Assembly: GCA_963070105.1 (NCBI GenBank) | Contig: OY718804.1 | Coordinates: 1,106,720 to 1,170,719 of the forward strand | Reading direction: 5' to 3' | DNA length: 64,000 nt | From: Litomosoides sigmodontis | Taxonomy: Eukaryota; Nematoda; Chromadorea; Rhabditida; Onchocercidae | In this document: positions 17,713 to 29,394 of the stretch, piece by piece | Numbering within the stretch: the stretch's first letter is position 1 | Layout: every line of letters starts with the position of its first letter | Position numbers and translations under genes: made by a program | The notes under the pieces: model-generated | What the model saw: the letters and a program-made list of their open reading frames with translations, nothing else | What the model was told of the DNA's origin: nothing | The model's database searches: none

Positions 17713-18613
17713 ATGATGCAAATTGTGCTATGCCTTTTAGCAGCTAGCGTTTTGGCACAAAATAACTTGGCCAATTTCAAATGTCCCGCTAACGGATATG
17801 CCGTAGCTCTGGGCTGCTCAACCAGTGAACAGTGCACTCCCTACACAATCAATCCGGTTGACTGTATCGGAAATGCATGTTGCATCAGAGCAAACAATTC
17901 CGATCAAATATCACCGCATCCTGCTTCACTCATTTGCAGCAATAACGGAACTGCCGTAGTGATTGGTTGCACCAAGTCTGAACAGTGTCTTCCGTTCACC
18001 AATGAACCTGTTGCATGCTTACAGGGAATTTGTTGTACGGTTGGTGTTTCTTTTTTTTTTTTTTTTTTGTTGCTACGACTACTTTTTTTTTCATCTAATT
18101 TCAATATTCATTTCAAATTTCAATATTCATTTCATGTACAGTGTAAATTTTGTCATGCAGCAGCAAGAAAGAAAAAAGAGAAAAGAAAAAAAAGAAATCT
18201 TCAATAAGTTATTCAAATGCAATTTACTTCGTAAAAATATTAGCAAAGAATGTAAAAGTAGCAATAAGAGTGTTTTTCGCAAAATCATCTTATTTCATTT
18301 CATATTCATGCTTTGAGATTTGAAATTTGCAAAAAAGTGTCCAGTCTGTTGCGCAATTCCGCTTCCGCACAGTCTGAGAAATGATTGTTGTTCCGCGTGT
18401 GGAAAATATCTTTTTAGCAAAGGTGTAATTTTTTTTTTTTAAAAAAAAAGTACATCAAATAAAATGAATCATTTTCCTCTTCCTCAGGTACCACAAAAAT
18501 GTCCAAATGGTGGACGTGTTATTGGCTTGCAGTGTACAACATCACAATCATGCGTACCGCTAGCCGGTGAATCACCGGTACAATGTCTTAATTCAATGTG
18601 CTGCACCGTCTAA
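17713..18613 (+). CDS. Secreted protein with three six-cysteine repeats (copy B)
   Basis: Exons 17713-18039 and 18488-18613 join in phase 0 and encode 150 residues. The signal peptide MMQIVLCLLAASVLA is followed by three repeats that are more regular than in copy A: KCPANGYAVALGC..., ICSNNGTAVVIGC... and KCPNGGRVIGLQC..., each ending in CC. The intron again lies between repeats 2 and 3, right after the CCT of repeat 2, as in the paralogue. The protein ends two residues after the last CC pair, with no Tyr/His tail. AATAAA at 18729-18734 is the likely poly(A) signal. Role unknown. Tandem duplication and secretion suggest a surface, cuticle or excretory product; that is inference. Confidence 0.85.
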
Positions 18614-19892
18614 GGCCTATTATTGATGAAGCCAACGATGAAGTTTCAATGATTTTCCTCATTCATCATTTTCCAATTTTCCAATTACTTACTCATTTCA
18701 GTTTTAATGTTTGAGCAATTGCTAATGTAATAAAGTGAACGATTGAGTGAATAAACTGTAAAAAATAAAACAAACATATTTGAAATAAATCTTAGTCACT
18801 TTTGAAAAATTTCAACAACATTCGCGCAGCCAACTTGTCAATATTACGGCCAAAATTTCAACATTGTAGCTAAAATATTAAAGTCATGGCGAGAATTTTA
18901 CCAACATTACTTCAAATATCAACGTCGTTGACGCTCCGCAGTGGTGGACAAAAAGAAGAGGAAGAAGAAAGTGAAATTTTTGCTATCGTTTTTCTTTCAT
19001 TTTTTGCTTGTTTTCTCATCTCATCGAAAATATATGTATGATATTTTATTGTCGATAAGTTTTACTTAAACCACAAATAACCTCTCACTGTTTTTGCGAC
19101 TTCAAATTACTTAATTGTACAGTAACAGTTGGGTAGTTTTGAATTTATACAGTAAGTTGATGAAGAGAATTTAAGCTAATGTAATATACTGGAAAATAAT
19201 TTCCGTGCAATTTTTTACTAATTTTTGATTGAAAGTTTCACACTTTTTTTTCTATTCCTTTTAGTTGCTCAACTTATTTAAAATTCTTTCCATTCTTATT
19301 ATTAATGTTACTTTATTGTTGTTTATTACTATTAGTTATTATGCATCAACGCCTGTGTTAATTCAATTATTTAAAAAAATTAAACATTGAAATTTAACAT
19401 TTTTAAAAATTTATTTTCTATTCCTTTCCCTAAATAATCAATTTCATTCATATAATTTACATTTTTGTTTTTTAAACACATAACTATCGAATTTACAGTC
19501 TGCGATAAAGTCACACCTTATGTGACATATTTGCACACACGCACACACGTGCACACGCACATGCACGCGCACACACACACGTGCACGCAGTAAGCGTGCT
19601 GCGCTGTGGCAAATGACGTGCCGTCGTCGTCCCCACTAAGGCGCGCTGAACCGAAAATCGATGCTTAAAACATGCAATTCCCATGAGGCACTTATTTCGC
19701 TTATCCACATCTCCATGTATGTCTTTCTTTCACCTTATTTATTTACTTTTTTTTTCACCCTTCTTGCCTATCGAATTGAATGCTTTCTGTGGCCTAGTGG
19801 CCTAGTGGCCTAGTAAGCCTGAAAGTAAGGCATTGAAGTAGTAGCAGTAGCATCTTACCTCGCATTCCATTTCTTCACGCTGATTTGTTCTC

Positions 19893-19894
<2 letters not shown>

Positions 19895-19932
<38 letters not shown>
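19895..19932 (+). repeat. (GT)n microsatellite
   Basis: About 18 uninterrupted GT units followed by TCTG, in intergenic DNA upstream of complexin. Confidence 0.95.
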
Positions 19933-22059
19933 TGTTTTCTTCGTCATTCGTAAATGGATGATGACTTTATCATATTTTGAAAAATTTAACGATGACTTTT
20001 TCACTCTCTCTCTCTCTCTCTGTCCCTCTATGTTTTCATAAATTTTCAATGAACAAAAAAAAAATGATGCGAAACAAAAAATTTTCGTTGGATTAAGAGG
20101 AAAATTTTGGCTTTTTTTCCGAAAAAAAAACGAACCATAAAATTCATATAAATAATTTTTTACATATTTTTCAATTTATTTAAGAAATATAAAAGAAAAA
20201 AATTACATTATTTGGTTTTTTTTGTGCTTGTTTTTTTTCTTTTTCGCTTTTTTTCTTTCTGTTTCTTTTTTTGGCTTTCCAAACTTTTCGTTGTATTTTA
20301 AAATTCAAATATTCAAATGGAAACAGTCACATGTGAAATTGCTCCTATTTCATTTTGCAATTCGTAACTGTCCTTTTTTAGGGTCAAAACATTTGTGATT
20401 TACTCTTCTAATACTTCAGTAGTTCTCTTTGGATTTTCATTACTATTGGATAATATAATTTGTCATTTATGTTTAAGCCTTAAAATTTGTGAAATTTTAA
20501 AAAATTAAAAATAACACTAAATTTTTATTAAAAATACTAAATTTTACAAATTGATCGTAAAGTGATTTATTAGTGTCGTAAAGTAGTTTATTGGTGTTGA
20601 AAAGATTTGAGATATTACATATTGTTGGTAAATAATTATCGTACTATATAACAGTACTAATGAAATTGCTTTTCTAATTGATTGACTGGCGCTATTTGTT
20701 TTTGTCGATAATCAGTTCTCTGTGGCACACTTATCATTTACTGGCATAGTTGTGAAACTGCAATTTCGTCAAAATCGAAATTCATAAAACACTTTGATTA
20801 AAAGATAAAAAAGATCGATTTAAAATATGCCACATTCGAAACTATGAAATTCCACCAAAAGTGTAAATTTATGGAAAAAAGAAGTGGGAGGAAGTTTTAA
20901 TTTAATGATGAAGTCTTTGTTTTATAAAATTCAAATGGTGGGATTGGAGAAGGAGTGTTTTGCATTAATAATAGTAATAAATTGATTATTGCTTATCAAG
21001 CACTTTCTTTCCCTTTTATCCTCATTAGTTTAAATTTATAAGCTAAAATGGAAATGTTCATTTCGTTTATAAATAAATTTTGCTAAGTATTAATACAAGT
21101 TTAGAGGTAGGACAGAGCGTGTACGACGTTTACACTTTTTAGTTTAAACATGTTAAATACGTTTATAAATATATTTTACTAAGTATTTGATGAGACTTAA
21201 ATTTTACAAGTTTATTTCATGTGCAAACTTTTTTGTAATAGGCAGTAAAAATTTACATATCGATCATTCTTGTTAAATTTGCCTGTTATTAAAAAGCGCA
21301 CACATTCGAATGGAAATTTAAAATCGATTTCATATTTACCAACTGATTTGTCTTTTATATTTACAAAAATACTTTCATTTCGCATTTTATATCTTTCATT
21401 TCGCATGTTTTGTATATTCGATTTCGTATATTTTATATTTTGATTGCGTATGTTCACTTATATATGATTTAAAATTATGAAATAGTGACTAATTGACAAA
21501 TTAATCATATACTTACAAAATTTGTTGGCATAATTTTAAAGTCTCTAATGTGTTCGGTTTGAGAGCATGCAATATTTTGTGGAAATATTTAATTAATTAT
21601 TGAAAATAATTATTTTTGAAATAAGTCACACTATCTAAAATTTATTTCGTTAAGTGTTTTAATTTGCTATTTTTGACTTAATTGATATTATTCATGGAAA
21701 AATTTCACGTCACACCACAAAGTGTGTTTGCCAGTATGCGGTAGAATGCCTGCCTAACCATCAATATTTCAATTTCAGTTAGCTAAAATAATTTCTTTTT
21801 TTTTTGTTTATATCTATTGAAATAATGAAATTGAAGGAGGCAAATGCTATTTCATGCACTTTTCTATCTCTTCCTTTTTTTTTTGCTCGCATTTTAATTA
21901 TTGCACATTTGTTGCGTTAAAATTTTTGCCTAGCTTTATTGAAATTTGCCAAACATTTCATCTAGTGTCCTATCTAACTTTGTGCTAAATTTTTTTTTTT
22001 TTTTTTTTTGGAAAAGAATTTTACTTATCTGTGACAACAGACAAGTGAAATTGTCACTG

Positions 22060-22090
22060 CAACAGCAGCAGCAACAACAACAACAACAGC
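22060..22090 (+). repeat. CAG/CAA run upstream of complexin
   Basis: A short CAGCAG...CAACAACAG tract. It would read as polyglutamine in one frame, but that frame has no other coding character and lies between T runs, so I treat it as a simple repeat. Confidence 0.8.
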
Positions 22091-22526
22091 TACCACTAAC
22101 CACTCCACTGCTTGCTGTTTTTCTCATTTTTTCTTAAATTTCAATTTAAATCTCTATCGATCCTTTTTTTTTTCCCATCCATTTTTTCCCAATTTTTACA
22201 TCAACCTACGCATGCATTCATATAGTTCCTCCATTCTCATCCCATCTTATCTTTTATCATCATTTTTTTTTCTACCGTTAAGAATTTTATTTAATAAACT
22301 AATTTTAATGAATGTTACACATTTTTATAAAGTTATATCTTCATTAATTTATCTTATCAGTGATTATTAGTGAAAAAATTCGAAAAAAAACGTCTCCTTT
22401 CACTTCTTTCTTTTTATTCAAAATATCTCACTTTTTTTGCTTCAAAATCATAATTAAATTAGAATTTGAATTAAGGGCAGTTAGTGATTTCCAAATTTCA
22501 ACCGCTTTGACATAAACAGAAAGAAA

Positions 22527-24038
22527 ATGGCCGGTTTTATTATGAAGCAAATGGTTGGTGGAAAGCTGAATGAAATGAAAGGTACAAATCAATTACTGAA
22601 ATTTGACATTTTTATTGAAATTTCATAGAGTATTATCGAAATTTTTGGGGGGGGGGGGGGGAAACAAATTTTCTTATGTAATTAATTTTGGATGAAATTA
22701 TAATTTAGCAAAGGATAAGTCATAAGTGTTGGAAAAATAATCCTTAATTGATCTATGCTAATTAATGTTTCTTTGCATTTGCTAGGTGGAATTGACAAGC
22801 TTACTGGTGATAAAGATGGTGAAGGTGGTGAGAAGACCGAATCCGGTGAAGATCCTGAAGTATCACTTCCAAAATTTTACCGTATATTTGAAATTTGAAA
22901 TTTTGCTTTTGTATTTTTTGCATCAAAAAAATGGACGTTTACGTCTGATTTAAACGTTGAAAATTTTGCTCTTACATGGAGAATTGCTCTGGAGAATTGC
23001 TATTACTTCATTAATTATTATTCGCATTTTATCTTCTACATTTCGAATTATTAGATTTAGTAGCCGACCTGATCATTTACAGGTTGTTGCAGCACGATTA
23101 GAGCAGGAGGAACGACGTAAAGAACGTCATCGCAAAATGGAGCGTGAACGTGAGAAAATGCGTCAGGATATTCGTTCCAAAGTATTACTCGAATAATTTT
23201 TTGAAACTTCCTTTAAATTTTCAACATTTAAAAACGAACTCAAACACGATTCTTTCTTCAATAATTTTTTTAATTAAAAATTTTTTCGTGGAACTTAGAT
23301 TTGCCACTCTTCTCTATTCTTAGGTTACTATTTAATTTCTAATTTTAGTATAATATTCAAAAAAAGGAAGACGGCGTTGGTGGTGCGGTATTTGATATGT
23401 CATTAGACGGTCGTATTGTTGGTCCATCGATGAGGAAAACTCCGGAACAGATAGCTCAGGAGATGGAGGATGACGATAGTATCATTTGTTAACTTATTTT
23501 TCACTCATTTAACATCTTTCATATCGTCTGAAAAAAAATTTGTTGAATGAAGAAAAAAATGGAATAAAAAGTTGAAAATTTTCCGGAGTTTTTTTTTTAA
23601 AAAAAAGAGCTTTTTGAATAAGTACATTTATGTTTTTTATTTCACATCTCATTCATCTAAAAAATAACTCGTATTTAATTCATCGATTAAAAAGTAAAAT
23701 AAAATAAAAATTTAAAAAATTCCAGGTGCTTTTTTTGCTCTCCGAATAAATACATTTATGTATTTTTATTTCACATCTCATTCATCTAAAAAATAACTCG
23801 TATTTAATTCATCAATTAAAAAATGAAATGAAATAAAAATTTAGGAAATTTCACGTGCTTTTTTTACAAAAGAAAAAATAAACGATGCCCTCTGAATGAG
23901 TACATTTATGCTTTATTTTTTGTTTTTTTTCCAGGTCTTATTGGTCAACTTGGCTTAACCGAACAAGTGGAAAAAGCAAAAACTGCCGTAAATGAAGCAT
24001 TGGAAACGGTGAAGGGTTTTTTACCATTTGGGAAATAA
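22527..24038 (+). CDS. cpx-1: Complexin
   Basis: Complexin, the small cytosolic SNARE-binding protein that clamps and promotes synaptic vesicle fusion. Exons: 22527-22581, 22786-22859, 23083-23181, 23349-23487, 23935-24038; all phases close, giving 156 residues. The N-terminus MAGFIMKQMVGGKLNEMK matches the nematode complexin start. A Gly/Glu-rich accessory segment follows. The charged central helix that binds the SNARE bundle (VVAARLEQEERRKERHRKM... to ...IRSKYNIQKKE) fills exons 3-4. Then come RKTPEQIAQEMEDDDSII and a C-terminal amphipathic segment (residues about 122-156) ending KGFLPFGK, with no CAAX box. Exon 4 ends T|GTTAAC, so intron retention would end the protein at TGT-TAA, removing the C-terminal region. 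Identity is confident. Confidence 0.93.
22647..22661 (+). repeat. G15 homopolymer in complexin intron 1
   Basis: Fifteen consecutive G residues, the only long G run in this AT-rich window, about 65 bases after the first complexin donor. Confidence 0.9.
23611..23934 (+). repeat. Tandem repeat in the last complexin intron (period about 128, third copy partial)
   Basis: Two full copies share tacatttatg, tttcacatctcattcatct and aataactcgtatttaattca (tacatttatg at 23623 and 23751). A third partial copy has tacatttatg at 23901. Each unit ends near a T-rich or acceptor-like site: TTCCAG after copy 1 (to 23724), a degenerate TTTCAC after copy 2, and the real TTTCCAG acceptor (to 23934). Confidence 0.85.
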
Positions 24039-26732
24039 ATTTGTAGAATTCGTTTAAAAAAAAGGGAGGAAAAAAGCAATAGCCTATTTTTTTCCATTTT
24101 TTTGTTGGAAATCACTTTTTAATAGAAGTATTGCATAGCAAATTTTACTTTTAGATATTTTTATTTTAGTTAGAAATTCTTTTAAATTGTATACATGCAT
24201 ACGCAAAGGAAAGCCGCCATCGTGTAAACATGTATTCGTTTGCATTTTTTTTTATTTCAATGAAACTTCACTAAAAATTAGCTTTCAAAAAAAATTGTAA
24301 ATTTTCATCATCAAATAAAGTAAATAAATGCAAAATATCGAAAGCGTAAACGAATTAATTGCTAAACAGCAACGAAGGAAAATTCAATTAGAAAATGCCA
24401 CTTGTTATGGGGGAAAAAAGTTTTTAAATGTGAAATTGAATTCAAAAAAATCGAAGAGCACAAAATTTTTTTTTCTCGCTATACAATGATGAAAAGATCT
24501 GATACTTTTCAAAAATACTGAGAGCACTGTCTTCCTTTCTTTCTTTTTTCCTTCTTCTTATCGATTTCATTTGATTGATTTTAGGAGAATTTTTCGTCCT
24601 AAATTATAGCCTTCAAAGAGCACACACTCTTTATGCGCTAACTTAGTTTTTTTGCCATTGAAAGAGGAAAAATGAACTGAAAAAAAAGTGCTGCAAAAAA
24701 AAAACATCGTTATGCATTTTGCTGAATTGTGAATTTTTCATTTCATAAAATGAAGTTTTCCAGTGAAAAAAGGAAAAACAAAAAAATTTTGTTTTTTGTT
24801 TTTTTTCTGCTTTGCAAAAATTTAGTGCAGCTAAATTTACTACCATTAAATAATTATGTTGTGTGCTTCTAGCTATCAAAATTGTTGCTAAGCTCTTATT
24901 AATTACAAATTTAAAATTTCGAAAAAAATACTGAATTTTTTTTTGTTTTTGCAACTTTCTTTTTTCTGAAGAAATAGTCCACAATGCAACTGCTGCTGCA
25001 TTTATTGCAAATCAAAAATTTGAGTGTAAAAATTAGTATTTCAATTTAACCGAAATTTCATTTGTTTACTTTCGCTTCTTTCTTCCTAAAATTTTATTTC
25101 GATGCATAATTTGCATAAGTTTGTATTTTTTTTAGAGCAATGAATTTATTGTATTTTGTTTTTATTGATTGAACTGTTATGTGTTTACGAACTACGTCAA
25201 GTAATACTTTAAGGCTTTAATGCTTAATCACAATATACCATGAATGTATCAAATAGTTTCACGCTTATCCTCTTCTCCTATTCATAATGCTAATGCCTTC
25301 GTAACTAATTAGTTAATTAGTTAATGAATTTTTTCGTCAAAAATTTTATTAAGAACGTTTCTAAATATAAAATATAGTTAAGTAATTTTACACGTCAAGG
25401 TAAAAAAAGAACGAAAAAAGAAATTGCCTTTCGGACTTTTTTTTTTCTCTCTATGAAAAAAATTAGCGGAAATCATGGAACGTGTAATTTGAACAAATTA
25501 TCCGACCAATTTAACAATAAGACTTTTAGTAAAGGAAAAAATATCAATTCATATAATTAATTTCATTCCTTATTTGTAAGTAATTAGTGATTTTCATTAG
25601 TTTTGCACTAACATGCTATGTCATAATATCAATTAAAGCTTCACTATTTCTGTCAATTTCCTTCTTTTTTATTTTGAAAAAAGTTAAAAATTACAAAAAT
25701 ATATCAACAATAAAAATATACGATTAGTGAAGTTTGAAATTTTAACGTGTGCTAATGTTAAAGTTTATAGACATATATATTTTTTTAATTATTAGCGAAT
25801 TTTTTTTTTGCAGATAAATATGTATATTTGTGCGCATATATTTGTTTTTTAATGCATTTTTTATTAAACAAAATTTAGTGGGAAAAAAATTCCCTAATAT
25901 TGTAAAGCAAAAAGTTAGAAAATTCCAGTAGTTATTTGCCAAAACATGTGTATTTATACTGTAATAAGTAATGTTTCATTAATAAATTAATTGTATGAAA
26001 TAATTACGTAGTAAAGATTTTATTAAATGAAATTGTTTGCCAACTAAACTGACATTTGTGCAATTGGAAATCATCGTTATGAATATCGATTATTAATTAC
26101 ATTGAAAATTTCACATTCCGAAGCATTTGAAGTGATGTTGGGAAGATGTGAGCTGCTTACCTCTATGTATGATTGACTGATGAATGTGTTGGAGAAAAAA
26201 AAAATGAAAATAATCTTACTGTACGGGAAATACATGAAATATCTTATTAGTTGTAATTATTAAAAAAAAAAGTTGTGGCTGTACGGTATTTACTGTATGA
26301 TACTGCACGACTATGAAAATTTTTCATTTGCTACTCATAAAAGTTAGCTCCTAAATTTATCAGTGTTCCTGCTTTTTTTTTTTAAATGTTAACAGTCTTT
26401 TTTTCTTCCTCTTATCACAAGCAATCATCCTCTCCTTTCAATCTGTCACTTCGAATCGCCATTTACGTTCAAGTGTATGCCTATCATAAGACTAAATTTG
26501 TCCAAACTAGTTGCTTAGTTTTACTGAAAAACACGTGAACAACCTGAAACAGCTACATACGCAAATATTTAGCTGCTTGTTTCCAATGAAATCAGTAATT
26601 CGGCTGCATATCAACAAATAATATTATTGCAAAAAGAAATTCAATCACAGTACGATGATATATTAGAAAACTACTTGAACATCTTTTTTTTTTGGTTTTT
26701 TTTGTTTTTATATCAAATTTGCTGAACGCTGC
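24039..26732. other. Intergenic region between convergent genes
   Basis: The 3' ends of complexin (+) and the membrane-protein gene (-) face each other here. The sequence is AT-rich with frequent A/T runs. I see no coding exon, repeat array or structured RNA. Confidence 0.55.
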
Positions 26733-29394
26733 TTACGGCAAATATTTTTCCTCTTCAGCACGTTGTTTAAGTAAGATTGATTGTGCCAGTTTACGTTTAT
26801 TTACACGATTGCAGTGCTGATGATGCGTACGACGTGATCGTACCACAAGTAATATCGTTGTTAATAGCATTATCACTCCTAATAAACCTGTAAAAGACAA
26901 TTTGAAATTTACACTTTCAAAGTTTATCCAAGCATGGAACAAGTTTTCCTTTAACGTTGATTTTATGAATAAAAAAAAAAAAAGAAAAAAGATTAGTTTA
27001 TACATAATTTTAGACAGAAAGAAAGCAATTAACCTATAATGTTTGAATTATTTATTTTTATTTAAAAATAAATTCATAGGATAACAAGCAACAGTAAGAT
27101 GCAAGAAGCATCTTAAAAAAACGTGGGAATGATTTATCCTTGATTGTAGCCATCATTTGAAGCTTACAACTGCTTTAATTCAGCTAAATAGTTTTATTAA
27201 AAGAGAAACAAAAAGAGGAACATATACCTAAAGCAATGATAACGGCTACAGTAGGCGTAATTTGTATACCGTACAACGTCATTGTAGTTTGATCCATATG
27301 GTGTACCGATGATTCATACAATGGATGTTTGATAAAATCAGAGTGCTGCTTGTCACTCTGATCATTAGAAGCAATAACCTGCGTGAAATCACATTATCAC
27401 ACACAGTAGTCCCTTAAGCTTGCATACGATAATGTCTTAAATCTTAATACAGTAATAGTCGGAAAAAACTTTAGTAAGACTTTTGCGCGTTTCTCTAAGA
27501 ACTTCATACGTATAGGCAAAATAAGCAAAATAAAATAAGCCTTTATATGTATATTGTTGTTAAACTAACTTCTCCATGCTCATAGAATAATGAACTTTGA
27601 TAGGTACAAATACTGTAGGGGTAAAATGCAGGTGCATGACAAATGCATGTGACATTTGCGTGCACGTCAAATATTGGTTCACCATTGTGACACTGTAGTT
27701 GATTACAAAATGCACTTGGTTGATTGAAGCAGCAAGCGCAGCTGAAAATTTTTCTTTTCATTTTTAACAATAATTTAAATAGATCTGTTTTAATTTGTTA
27801 ATTATCTGCTAAATTATGAATAACAAGCCTTCTTTAAAAATAATTAAAATTAATTTATCAAAGCTTTGAAATAGTTAACTTGTCAATTATCTGCTAAAAT
27901 GCAACTAATGAAATGGTATTTGATGAATTTATTATTGCATTCCATGCGTCCAACAAGTAGGATCGTAATTTCATGATTGAAATAGCATCCACAATACGGT
28001 GAATTTAACAATTAAAATTTGATGAATCAACTAACGTGCAAAATTTTTAAATGTATTAATAGACATTAGGAAACAAACTCATCGTAATGATTTTCAGATG
28101 TAAAGTAACATTGTGTTATAAATTGCTGACAATTACTTTCGAACATGAGCTGCCTGAAAGAGAAAGTAAATTTATTACTTTTTAAATATAATGGAAAATA
28201 AAACAATTTAATGAGGTGTAATTTTGTGGAAATTAATTAGATTTTGGCGAAAATTAAATTGAAGAATTCGGACGTGCGAAGCGTAAGTTAGTTAGTTGAG
28301 AGTGTAAAAGTGCATGCAAAGAACGGTGGAAGAAATTTAATAACCTGCAAATGCAAATAATTGGTAATCTCTCGCTACCACTTCGTTGCGTTTCCGGCAC
28401 AGCAAGCAATGCTTTGTACCGTTCGATTTGCTTGCAAAAATGCAAGTGCCAATCGAATGCGCATCGACACGTACGACCGAAAAGTGATGCTAACGCAGGT
28501 GTGGCAATACGTGATCTTGCCACTAATGATACTTAAATGCACGTCAAACTTAATCCTCATGTAATGAACGAAAAATAATTGATAGCAAACACAGTAATTA
28601 GATAAATGAGAAGGCAAATGAAAAATTCGATTAAATCAGAAATTAAAAAGTTAGGTGAAAATTGTTTGAGTTAATTTCATATTAATTGTCCAATTTAATA
28701 ACGTGCTTTAAAAAAAGTGCTAAAATAAAAGCTTGAAAGTTATGATCGTAGCAAATGAAATAAATAAAAATAATGTAAAGTAATAATAAACAGAAGGTAG
28801 CAATGAAAATAATGAAAAATAAATATTTTGATGCACATAAATTAGATATATCATAAACATCCATAATAATTTTCATTATGAATAATTTTTCAATTTCGAT
28901 ATTTTTCAATATTAGTTCCATTAAGATAAAATGATTTTCCACAGTACTTTCGCGTCAGTCATGTTGCATATCGTAGTAAATTCTTGTGACATATTTTTCC
29001 TACTGTAGTTGATTACTGTAATGATCTTTCATGAATGAGTCAAATTCGATTATTTTCCCCTTTATTACTTCTCTTCCTTTAATTAATTTCCTCGCTGACT
29101 GATCAAATCGTACTTCTGCTAAAGTTTAAATAAAATTTAACTCAATGAAAATCAATACTAACCGCTATTTGCATCACAATATCCATGAGTAACGCTTTTT
29201 AACTTTGCGCTCATCACATGCATTGGTGCTTGCGCAACAACTACTATTACTAGCAGTAATCGAATGAAAGGAATCGATCGTAACTTATACCATTTCCAAC
29301 AATTCAATTTCTCGTCCTTCCATTTACTTCTTTTCCCTCTCACTTTTCCCATACTATCAACAGATAGTTTTTCACATCGTTGCCACATTTGCAT
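26733..29394 (-). CDS. Cysteine-rich single-pass membrane protein, unrecognised family
   Basis: Seven exons (minus strand): 29394-29163, 29015-28948, 28548-28379, 28153-28079, 27741-27570, 27378-27228, 26887-26733. All phases close, giving 340 residues from the first ATG; a later ATG at 29352 is equally possible. A hydrophobic stretch FIRLLLVIVVVAQAPMHVMSA acts as signal peptide or anchor. The ectodomain has sequons NYS, NMS, NMT, NRT, NAT and NVT, about 17 cysteines, and an EGF-like C-x4-C-x(n)-C-x-C segment (CNQLQCHNGEP...CICHAP). One transmembrane helix (TPTVAVIIALGLLGVIMLLTTILLVV) follows, then a basic cytoplasmic tail of about 40 residues ending EEEKYLP. This looks like a type I surface receptor or adhesion molecule. 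I do not recognise the family. The least secure junction is the ATTAAG acceptor of exon 3. Confidence 0.75.

Larger units (their letters stand above)
18614..22526. other. Long intergenic region before complexin
   Basis: No supported gene. It holds an alternating CA/GT-rich patch (19532-19590), an 8-bp triplet repeat TGGCCTAG x3 (19790-19814), a (GT)n run (19895-19932), a CAG/CAA run (22060-22090) and many T runs. A slightly GC-richer patch at 19600-19700 has no splice-bounded frame. Confidence 0.55.

Noticed and set aside
21936..22137. Polyglutamine/polycysteine mini-ORFs
   Set aside because: Due to a short CAG/CAA run between T homopolymers; no splice-bounded exon.
28254..28564. Overlapping frames on both strands over the membrane-protein exon
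   Set aside because: Only one minus-strand frame links to neighbouring exons in phase and preserves the cysteine pattern; the others are shadows.
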